The notes under the pieces were generated by a model, which worked only from the letters and a program-made list of their open reading frames with translations, made no database searches and was not told where the DNA came from. Positions 1-5,940 of a DNA stretch of 12,753 nucleotides are shown piece by piece (positions within the stretch are counted from its first letter, which is position 1; each line of letters begins with the position of its first letter). The DNA lies in NCBI GenBank assembly GCA_964619285.1, contig CAZUCT010000210.1:1-12753 (forward strand), written 5' to 3'. Made by a program: the position numbers and the translations under genes. This DNA is from CALKCV01 sp964619285. Its GTDB lineage: Bacteria > Cyanobacteriota > Cyanobacteriia > Cyanobacteriales > Microcoleaceae.

Positions 1-26
1 GGTTATTGGTGGGAGAATTAAGTGTT

Positions 27-40
27 ACGACTAAAGTCGT
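27..40. repeat. Short palindrome upstream of ocp
   Basis: The arms ACGACT and AGTCGT face each other across two bases, so a small hairpin can form. The surrounding text resembles short dispersed palindromes common between genes in filamentous cyanobacteria, but only one copy is in this window. The stretch before ocp (1-168) shows no other gene. A TTGACA hexamer at 75-80 has no convincing -10 partner at normal spacing, so I do not call a promoter. Confidence 0.35.
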
Positions 41-168
41 TACTACGAACTGTTTCTTAGATAACTTTAATAAATTGACATGATTTGGAAAATTGAGCTC
101 CACCAGGAAGCATTTGCCCAGAAAATATGCTAGATTGTTCTTAAAGTTGTCAGGTTAAGGTTCACTTT

Positions 169-1128
169 ATGCCATTTACCATTGAATCAGCTCGCGGCAT
201 TTTCCCCAGCACTTTAGCTGCTGATGCCATTCCCGCTACTATCACTCGGTTCAGCCAGCTCAGTGCTGAAGACCAACTCGCTTTGATTTGGTTCGCTTAC
301 TTGGAAATGGGTAAGACCATTACCATCGCCGCTCCTGGGGCCGCGAATATGCAGTTTGCCGAGAACACCTTGAATGAAATCAAGAAAATGAGTCCTCGGG
401 AACAATCCCAGGCTATGTGCGACCTGGCTAATCGCTCTGACGCTCCTATTTGTCGCTCTTATGCTTCATGGAGTCCCAACATCAAACTGGGATTCTGGTA
501 TAGACTCGGTGAGTGGATGGACCAGGGAATAGTGGCCCCCATTCCCGAAGGCTACCAGCTTTCTGCTAATGCAGCATCAGTGCTACAAGCCATTCAGGAT
601 CTCGAACCCGGCCAGCAAATCACGGTTTTACGCAATGCCGTGGTCGATATGGGCTTCGATACTAGCAAATTGGACAGCTATACCCGGGTATCGGAACCAG
701 TCGAAGTCCCCCAAGATATGTCCGTGCGGACTGAAGTCAAGATTGAGGGCGTGACCAATTCCACGGTGCTGGAATACATGAACAATTTGAATGCCAACGA
801 TTTTGATGCCCTAATCGAACTTTTTGAGCCTGACGGGGCTTTGCAACCTCCTTTCCAAAGGCCCATTGTTGGCAAGGAAAAGGTGCTGCGGTTTTTCCGA
901 GAAGAATGCCAAAACCTCAAGTTGGTCCCAGAACGCGGAGTCACCGAACCGGCAGAGGATGGCTACACTCAAATTAAAGTCACTGGTAAGGTGCAAACTC
1001 CTTGGTTTGGTAATAACGTGGGTATGAATATTGCTTGGCGCTTTCTGCTCAACCCAGAAAACAAGATTTTCTTTGTGGCGATCGATTTGTTGGCATCTCC
1101 GAAAGAGTTATTAAACTTCGCTCGCTAG
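169..1128 (+). CDS. ocp: Orange carotenoid protein (OCP, OCP1 type)
   Basis: This is the soluble, keto-carotenoid-binding photoreceptor that quenches phycobilisome excitation after activation by strong blue-green light. The 319 residues are close to the 317 of Synechocystis OCP. Residues 1 to about 165 form the all-helical carotenoid domain, about 166-192 the linker, and about 193-319 the NTF2-like domain. Residues known from the family are in place: Y44 and W110 near the carotenoid, R155 for the interdomain salt bridge and phycobilisome contact, and Y203 and W290, which correspond to Synechocystis Y201 and W288 and hydrogen-bond the carotenoid carbonyl. The two-residue offset comes from a slightly longer linker. 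The C-terminal tail ends in SPKELLNFAR, as in typical OCP1. The start is supported by TAAGG at 156-160, eight bases before ATG, and by the conserved MPFTI N-terminus. The frp gene downstream fits an OCP1-clade protein. Confidence 0.98.
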   Translation: MPFTIESARGIFPSTLAADAIPATITRFSQLSAEDQLALIWFAYLEMGKTITIAAPGAANMQFAENTLNEIKKMSPREQSQAMCDLANRSDAPICRSYASWSPNIKLGFWYRLGEWMDQGIVAPIPEGYQLSANAASVLQAIQDLEPGQQITVLRNAVVDMGFDTSKLDSYTRVSEPVEVPQDMSVRTEVKIEGVTNSTVLEYMNNLNANDFDALIELFEPDGALQPPFQRPIVGKEKVLRFFREECQNLKLVPERGVTEPAEDGYTQIKVTGKVQTPWFGNNVGMNIAWRFLLNPENKIFFVAIDLLASPKELLNFAR

Positions 1129-1176
1129 AACCAGGCGGCGCGACAGTTAATTAAGCAATTCAACCTAAAAAGGCAG

Positions 1177-1205
1177 GCGGGCGTTCTCTTGTAGAGGGCG
1201 TCCGC
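1177..1205 (+). terminator. Hairpin between ocp and frp, possible terminator
   Basis: Twelve-base arms (1177-1188 and 1194-1205) pair completely if three G:T wobbles are allowed, around a TTGTA loop. The stretch after it is A/T-rich but not a clean T run, so termination would be weak or partial. A TATAAT hexamer at 1206-1211 follows directly and could be a -10 box for frp, though I see no good -35. The hairpin could reduce frp transcription relative to ocp. Confidence 0.5.
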
Positions 1206-1335
1206 TATAATAATTTATTTGAACACTAAGCCTTGGCAATAATAAATAATACTAAATTCCCTAAAGCACGATGAGAGATGCAAACTACCGAAGCTAGTAT
1301 TAGCGAGGCTTTCCTAGTCCCAAATTCCGAATAGC

Positions 1336-1656
1336 ATGAGTGAAATTAACTGGTCTGACAGCGAGAAGAAAGCAGCAAAGGAGGTTTTTGATAGAGCTTA
1401 CGAGCGCGAAATCAACAGCTTAATTGAAGAAGTACGGCAAAAAGTGTCTCAAATTTCAGAGATTGACCAATTGTGGCGGTTGCACGATTTTTTGAGTGCC
1501 AAAAGGCACGAAATTGATGGCAAATATGACTACAGGTATTCAGAGCTAATTTTTGTCTTTGCCAAATTGCTCAAACAAGGATGGGTAAATAAGGAAGAAT
1601 TAAAGGAGCTCGAACGAGATAAGTTTGCCAAGATTTCTGCTTTGTCTCGCATGTAG
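1336..1656 (+). CDS. frp: Fluorescence recovery protein (FRP)
   Basis: FRP binds active OCP, speeds its return to the orange form and its release from the phycobilisome, and so ends photoprotective quenching. The 106 residues match the short functional form of FRP (109 residues in Synechocystis, where the true start lies inside the originally annotated ORF). The conserved block LWRLHDFLSAKRHEIDGKYD is present; W47, H50, D51 and R57 correspond to Synechocystis W50, H53, D54 and R60, which are needed for dimerisation and OCP binding. The protein is predicted to be almost entirely helical. It lies 207 bases after ocp on the same strand, the usual arrangement for OCP1. No clear Shine-Dalgarno sequence precedes ATG; the start was chosen by match to the family length. 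Confidence 0.95.
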   Translation: MSEINWSDSEKKAAKEVFDRAYEREINSLIEEVRQKVSQISEIDQLWRLHDFLSAKRHEIDGKYDYRYSELIFVFAKLLKQGWVNKEELKELERDKFAKISALSRM

Positions 1657-1679
1657 AGGCCATCCGGTAAAAAGTCTAA

Positions 1680-1728
1680 TTTGGAATTAGCGAAACTCGG
1701 TTTTTCCACTTTTGGAATTAACGAAACT
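1680..1728 (+). repeat. Pair of 18-bp direct repeats
   Basis: The 18-base text TTTGGAATTAGCGAAACT at 1680-1697 recurs at 1711-1728 with one change (G to A), start to start 31 bases apart. It lies between frp and the tandem palindromes. It may be a protein binding site or part of a repeat family; the sequence does not decide. Confidence 0.5.
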
Positions 1729-1743
1729 AGAACGCAGAAAAAG

Positions 1744-1817
1744 GGTAAGGTGCGCATTGCGCACCCTACCAAAAATTATAGGTAAGGTGCGCAATGCGCA
1801 CCCTACCAAAAATTATA
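1744..1817. repeat. Two tandem 37-bp palindromic repeat units
   Basis: Units 1744-1780 and 1781-1817 are identical except at the centre: the first reads GCGCATTGCGC and the second GCGCAATGCGC, which is its reverse complement. Each contains GGTGCGC and GCGCACC arms. A third, single copy lies at 3523-3547 at the end of the membrane glycosyltransferase gene. This is a REP-like family widespread in cyanobacteria. A TATAAT at 1814-1819 spans the edge of unit 2 and could serve the methyltransferase gene, but no -35 is evident. Confidence 0.85.
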
Positions 1818-1901
1818 ATAAACACCTAGAAAAAGATTCGATGCTCCTGTATTTTATTTTCTAATTACCCTAGAAAATCCTATTTTACGCAACATCGAAC
1901 T

Positions 1902-3005
1902 ATGACTATTCCTAACCACGAAACTAGAGAATATACGGGCATCGTTCTCGAAAGAATAAAGCACCTACCTCCAGGAGGAAAAATGGGGGATCTTCCCGAA
2001 TATCTTCAGCATAAAAGTTTCGTTAGAAAAGGGGATAAAAAAACCGGTGGACCAAATATGCGGCTGCTTCGTTTGGAGGATGACAAACCTTCTTTAACTG
2101 TAACTGCATACATTTTTAATAAATTCGTACATCCCCACGAAGACCGTTATATTACTCCCAGGGAGGCGGCAACTCTTCAAGATTTCCCAGAGAATTATGA
2201 GTTTAAAGGTACTCTTGGAGAAATGCAAAAACAAATAGGAAATGCCGTTCCTGTTAACCTAGCTGCTGCCTTGGCAAAACAGGTTGCTCGATACTTTGAA
2301 AAACGCGAAAAAACCGGGGTTTTAAAAGTTGCATCTTATTTTACTGGGGCGGGGGGTTTGGATTTAGGATTTGAGATGGCATCCAACGACTTAATTAATT
2401 TTAAAACGGTTTTTTCTACGGATATCGAAAAAGGCGTTGAGGCGACGGTTAAATTTAATCGCCCCCAATGGAATTTTCATCGGGCGGATATTAGGGAACT
2501 CGACCCTAAGTTGGTTAAAAAAGTAGTTGGAGAAGGACCGGATATTATTATTGGCGGTCCTCCTTGTCAGCCTTTTAGCGTTGCGGGTAAGCAGAAGGCT
2601 ACTCAGGATTCTTTGGGGGTTTTGTATCGAGATTATTTGCGTCATATTAATGAGTTAAAACCGGAGATTGTGGTGATGGAAAATGTCTATGGTTTGGCTC
2701 AAGTTAAGTCGGCAAATATGATGCCAGAAATTTATGCTTCTTTTAAGGAGATTGGTTACGATGTCACCCATAGAGAGTTAATGGCGGCGGACTATGGAAC
2801 TCCTCAAAAAAGAAGGCGGCTGATTTTTGTGGCGGCTAAGGATTTAGGTTTTTTTCAATATCCAACTCCCACCCATTGCGAAACAGAAAATTTACTGGGT
2901 TTGCCTGTTTATCGGGGGGCGGGAGAGGTTTTGAAGAAGTTGCCTAAAGCAAGGGTTAGAGAGTCGGTAAAGAAACCCGGTTTTTTGAAAAAACCGGGTT
3001 TCTGA
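1902..3005 (+). CDS. C5-cytosine DNA methyltransferase, circularly permuted
   Basis: The enzyme transfers methyl from S-adenosylmethionine to carbon 5 of cytosine in a specific DNA site. All key motifs are visible but in permuted order. First comes the end of the target-recognition region (about 13-80, with ERIKHLPPGG and KPSLTVTAY), then motif IX (ITPREAATLQDFP, 84-96) and motif X (QIGNAVP, 111-117). Only then come motif I (FTGAGG, 147-152), motif IV GGPPCQPFS (218-226, catalytic C222), motif VI ENV (260-262) and motif VIII QKRRRLIF (302-309). Ordinary family members start with motif I and end with IX-X. The protein stops just after the KKLP segment that normally precedes the recognition region, so the domain looks complete but rearranged. 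An in-frame stop at 1827-1829 rules out a much longer N-terminus. No restriction endonuclease gene is adjacent, so it is probably solitary. The last 11 residues are encoded by a palindromic repeat. Confidence 0.93.
   Translation: MTIPNHETREYTGIVLERIKHLPPGGKMGDLPEYLQHKSFVRKGDKKTGGPNMRLLRLEDDKPSLTVTAYIFNKFVHPHEDRYITPREAATLQDFPENYEFKGTLGEMQKQIGNAVPVNLAAALAKQVARYFEKREKTGVLKVASYFTGAGGLDLGFEMASNDLINFKTVFSTDIEKGVEATVKFNRPQWNFHRADIRELDPKLVKKVVGEGPDIIIGGPPCQPFSVAGKQKATQDSLGVLYRDYLRHINELKPEIVVMENVYGLAQVKSANMMPEIYASFKEIGYDVTHRELMAADYGTPQKRRRLIFVAAKDLGFFQYPTPTHCETENLLGLPVYRGAGEVLKKLPKARVRESVKKPGFLKKPGF
2971..3003. repeat. Perfect 33-bp palindrome at the methyltransferase 3' end
   Basis: Arms of 16 bases (2971-2986 and 2988-3003) are perfect reverse complements around one G. 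The repeat is read through in frame, giving the tail KKPGFLKKPGF, and its last T is the first base of the TGA stop. Related copies lie at 8129-8154 and 8156-8188. It sits between two converging genes and could also fold as a transcription-terminating hairpin. Confidence 0.9.
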
Positions 3006-3045
3006 GATAGCAAAAAACCAAATTTTATGAAAGTATCTAAGACAA

Positions 3046-3447
3046 TTATTTCAGACATTCCCAATCTTCCTCGTTAACAAGAGAATCTACCAAATCTCCT
3101 AGAGTTTTCCCCTTACCTGCTATAGATGCTGAAGGTTGACGGCGTTTTTGAGAGAAGCTTGGCGTTTCCCCAGAGCTAAATTCGCTTTCTAATAGGTTTT
3201 CAATTGACCGCGCATCGCTTTCTAAATCTTTTTCGGTGTAGGATAAATAGGCTTTTTCTCTCTTTAAAAATTCGTAGGTTTCCCACCGCGAAGAAAAGTT
3301 GAGGATGCGGCGGACTTCTCCCGCCCCAATTTTGCCTTGGCGATAGTTATCGGCGACGATTAATTCTAAGATTCTGCGGGATAAATTGGGAGATTTTAGC
3401 TGGAGGCGATCGCCTATTTCGTCGGGAATTTCGATGGTTATTTGCAT
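3046..3447 (-). CDS. UPF0175-type antitoxin-like protein with a C-terminal tail
   Basis: The first 85 or so residues look like the UPF0175 family: an N-terminal strand MQITIEIP, a helix with RRILELIVADNYRQGKI, then GEVRRILNFSSRWETYEFLKR and SYTEKDLESD. UPF0175 proteins are small DNA-binding-like antitoxins, usually encoded beside a DUF3368 PIN-domain toxin. Here the remaining 48 residues form a polar linker and a tail, GKTLGDLVDSLVNEEDWECLK without its last residue, that resembles toxin-binding tails of other antitoxins. No toxin gene is beside it: one flank is the methyltransferase, the other the membrane glycosyltransferase. The gene may be orphaned or act on a distant partner. Function is inferred from family resemblance only. 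Confidence 0.7.
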   Translation of the reverse strand: MQITIEIPDEIGDRLQLKSPNLSRRILELIVADNYRQGKIGAGEVRRILNFSSRWETYEFLKREKAYLSYTEKDLESDARSIENLLESEFSSGETPSFSQKRRQPSASIAGKGKTLGDLVDSLVNEEDWECLK

Positions 3448-3522
3448 CGGTTTTTCTTTTGGTAGGATTGACTGCTTTTGGGGTTGATTATATCATTTTT
3501 TTAATGGGAGTGCCAGGGAGCG

Positions 3523-3547
3523 ATAAGGTGCGCATTGCGCACCCTAC
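3523..3547. repeat. Third copy of the GGTGCGC/GCGCACC palindrome
   Basis: It matches the core of the tandem units at 1744-1817, with the CATTG form of the centre. Its right edge supplies the TAG stop (3544-3546) and part of the last codon of the membrane glycosyltransferase on the minus strand. Confidence 0.85.
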
Positions 3548-5706
3548 GAAACAGATAAGTTATCTATTTCCCAACGGCAACTTTCGCTCAAATTTTCCCC
3601 CTCTTCGTTAAATACCTCCAGAAGCAAATAAGCGGGGTTAAAACCGACTAAAGAAAAATTCATTTCGCCCAAACTGCTGGCACTATAATTAGCAGTAATT
3701 TGGTCGAGAATAAAAGCGTCTTTATCCAACATACTCAAACGCAGATTAACAGTACCGCATTTTTCCTCTAAAATATTGAATTTACCTGTCACTTTTGCTT
3801 CTGAAGATAAGTCCCCTAAATAGAGGAAATGGGTGGAGGGTTTTTTAGAGCGATATTGCATCCGCAACGCTTCGCGATCGCCCCCATCAGCTATCAACTT
3901 AAACGCCCCATCCCTTTCTTTCAAAACTGCATCGTAATTCAAAGTAATATAAGGCGACTGCTGGAGACTCATCCAGTCTAATTGTCTCCCCGGAATTTCT
4001 CCCATTTGCCCTTGCATTTTCCTCAAAGTTTGTACCGCCGTCGCCGTGGATGTCGGTTTAATTCGACGGTAAAAACTGACGACAATACCCTTATCTAATT
4101 CAAACTCTTCGGGCAATTTGGTAAAGTCGGAAGCGATTAACCAATTATCGTTAAAAGCATCGTAAATAGTCTTAACTAAATCTTGTTCTCCAGGTCGCAA
4201 AACCTGTTCGTCGCTTAACAATACTTTCTGAAAAGGACTGGCAATAACTACATATTCTGCGTTTAATAATTCTGGTAAAGGATAAGTGTCGCGGGAGTCG
4301 ATATGGGGCTTGCTTAAAGCAAATAATCTCCACGCTTCGTCGGGGTTTAAAATGCGGTTGGCGTTTCTGATGACGTTGGCATTAAAATGATTTGATGCTG
4401 CTGCAATAAATACTAATTCTCTGTTGGGGGCGAGTTTGCTTAAAAAGTCAGTTAAGCGCAAAACTTCGTCGTAGTCGGAACGTATTAAGGGTGCAAAATT
4501 TGTGGCAAATATGGGGTTAGAAAAATTGTTAAATTTGCCGATGGGAGTTAAACCGAAGATGAAGTTAATAAATAGATAAACGCTGGCAGCGGTAAGAGCT
4601 ATTTTTCTCTTTTTTCCTTTAGGAAAATAGCGCAGCGTCCAGAAAAACGCCGCCAAACCCCAAACTACAAAAGGGGTAAAAAATATGCTGTAATGAATGT
4701 TGCCGTAACGCAACATTACCAACCATTCTATTGAGGTAAAAATGCCAAAAAATGCTAGGAAAATAGCAGTATTGGGAACTAACAAATCTGTCAGAGTTCC
4801 TAAAGTAAATCCCAGGGCGACGATTAACCAAGTTCCCAACCCGTAAAAACAGAGATAGCGCGCGAAAATATCGGGTAAAGAAAGACTCCAAGCGGCATAA
4901 AGAGTTTTATAATCTTCTGTCAGAGAATTTTCGATAAAACCTCGGGCAAATATGAAGATAATCAGGAAACAAGTTAGGGCGATTAAACCGATTTTGATGC
5001 CTCTATTTAATAACTTTATTAGATATTGCTTTACATCGAGTCTGCCAGTTTTAATGGTTGGTAAAAACTCGATTAATGCTTGACAGGTAGTAGCGGCGAG
5101 AAAGGCGATCGCCCCATAAGCAAATGGTCGCCGAAAGAGAATAGATGTTCCTAGCAATAAACCGATAACGGGCATTTGCCATTGGTGCTTTAATTGCGTA
5201 TTTTGGAGGTAAATTAAAACTGCCAATTGTAGGAATAAAGCCGCCCCAATATCGGGATATCCCCTCAGAGTGGGACTCCAGGCAATAGGCATTAATAAAG
5301 TCAAGCCAACCGTCATCCAAAATACTTGTCTGGGATTGACTGAAATTAACTTAGTGGCCATGGCACCCAAGAGCAAACTAAATGGTAAGAAATAAATTAA
5401 ATTTAGACCGAGAATGTATGCCAAACGACTGTCGCCAAAGAGATAGATAAAAAGTACGCTTGGCAGAGTTACGAGGTAATTTTTTTGGAGAGATAAGGAA
5501 CCGATAAAATCATTTATGGCTTTTTCTGGAGACTCGCGAAATAGGTTTGCTAGATTATTTGCAGCGTTGTTGTAACCGATAAAATCCCACCAATAAATAG
5601 TACGTTCGCTGGCAACGTAGAGGGAGGTTAAAGAGGCGATCGCCACCGTCAATAAGATTAACAGAGTCGCGTTATTTGGCAGAGTAAAATTAATTTTTTT
5701 AAACAT
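3544..5706 (-). CDS. Multi-spanning membrane protein, GT-C (GT39/ArnT-like) glycosyltransferase-like
   Basis: This is a 720-residue integral membrane protein. The first 390 or so residues hold about ten hydrophobic segments, beginning with LLILLTVAIASLTSLYVA. The loop after the first segment has WWDFIGYNN, where D41 matches the acidic residue that GT-C enzymes use with lipid-phosphate sugar donors; RGYPD (148-152) may be the second acidic loop. The last 320 or so residues are mostly soluble and end in a probable beta-rich domain. The family moves a sugar from a polyprenyl-phosphate donor to an acceptor on the outer face of the membrane; donor and acceptor are unknown here. I prefer ATG at 5704-5706, after AAGAG, over ATG at 5731-5733, which lies in a palindromic repeat and would add nine residues. 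It is divergent from the polysaccharide cluster, which suggests a shared role. Confidence 0.7.
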   Translation of the reverse strand: MFKKINFTLPNNATLLILLTVAIASLTSLYVASERTIYWWDFIGYNNAANNLANLFRESPEKAINDFIGSLSLQKNYLVTLPSVLFIYLFGDSRLAYILGLNLIYFLPFSLLLGAMATKLISVNPRQVFWMTVGLTLLMPIAWSPTLRGYPDIGAALFLQLAVLIYLQNTQLKHQWQMPVIGLLLGTSILFRRPFAYGAIAFLAATTCQALIEFLPTIKTGRLDVKQYLIKLLNRGIKIGLIALTCFLIIFIFARGFIENSLTEDYKTLYAAWSLSLPDIFARYLCFYGLGTWLIVALGFTLGTLTDLLVPNTAIFLAFFGIFTSIEWLVMLRYGNIHYSIFFTPFVVWGLAAFFWTLRYFPKGKKRKIALTAASVYLFINFIFGLTPIGKFNNFSNPIFATNFAPLIRSDYDEVLRLTDFLSKLAPNRELVFIAAASNHFNANVIRNANRILNPDEAWRLFALSKPHIDSRDTYPLPELLNAEYVVIASPFQKVLLSDEQVLRPGEQDLVKTIYDAFNDNWLIASDFTKLPEEFELDKGIVVSFYRRIKPTSTATAVQTLRKMQGQMGEIPGRQLDWMSLQQSPYITLNYDAVLKERDGAFKLIADGGDREALRMQYRSKKPSTHFLYLGDLSSEAKVTGKFNILEEKCGTVNLRLSMLDKDAFILDQITANYSASSLGEMNFSLVGFNPAYLLLEVFNEEGENLSESCRWEIDNLSVS

Positions 5707-5720
5707 ATTTTTTTGCTCTT

Positions 5721-5746
5721 GTAGAACAGGCATCTTGCCTGTTCTA
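5721..5746. repeat. Palindromic repeat, copy A
   Basis: The text GTAGAACAGGCATCTTGCCT continues to GTTCTA and holds the arms AGAACAGGCA and TGCCTGTTCT. It lies just upstream of the chosen start of the minus-strand membrane protein gene and contains the alternative ATG (5731-5733). Copies B and C follow at 5774 and 5808. Confidence 0.85.
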
Positions 5747-5773
5747 AAAACTTATAAAATCGGTCAAGAAACC

Positions 5774-5831
5774 GTAGAACGGGCATCTTGCCTGTTCTCA
5801 AAACGTGGAACAGGCAAGATGCCTGTTCTAC
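5774..5831. repeat. Inverted pair of the same palindromic repeat (copies B and C)
   Basis: Copy B (from 5774) and copy C (5808-5831) are reverse complements over 24 bases with one mismatch, separated by ten bases. Because each copy is itself palindromic, the stretch can fold as one long hairpin or as two short ones. It lies in the space between the divergent membrane-protein and thymidylyltransferase genes. Confidence 0.85.
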
Positions 5832-5835
5832 GGGC

Positions 5836-5870
5836 TTGCTATTTCTAGCATAAATGTCATAAAATAGCAA
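5836..5870. promoter_or_regulatory. 9-bp inverted repeat upstream of the thymidylyltransferase gene
   Basis: The arms TTGCTATTT (5836-5844) and AAATAGCAA (5862-5870) are perfect reverse complements with 17 bases between them, in the divergent gap about 70 bases before the start at 5941. The spacing would suit an operator for a dimeric regulator, but no regulator is known and chance is possible. I see no clear promoter boxes. Confidence 0.3.
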
Positions 5871-5940
5871 TAGTTTGGGGAACCCGATTTTATTCTCGAC
5901 GTCCATAGGTCCAATTAACAAAAGAAAAACCGATTAACTT

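Noticed and set aside
75..80. TTGACA as an ocp -35 box
   Set aside because: No acceptable -10 hexamer lies 16-18 bases downstream; the TATGCT at 126-131 is too far away.
678..996. Minus-strand ORFs opposite ocp
   Set aside because: They are shadows of the highly conserved OCP coding sequence.
1744..1817. CRISPR-like tandem repeat
   Set aside because: The two units abut with no spacer and match a dispersed REP-like family.
3046..3447. Restriction endonuclease partner of the methyltransferase
   Set aside because: The adjacent gene has UPF0175 antitoxin features, opposite orientation and no nuclease motif.
4619..4891. Minus-strand ORF of 90 codons
   Set aside because: It lies wholly inside the membrane glycosyltransferase gene in another frame.
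5721..5831. CRISPR-like series of repeats
   Set aside because: There are only three copies, one inverted, each is a full palindrome, and spacing is uneven (27 and 8 bases); no cas genes are present.
5658..5921. Minus-strand ORF of 87 codons
   Set aside because: It is mostly a translation of the palindromic repeats (the phrases around CLF and GKMPVL) and overlaps the start of the membrane protein gene.
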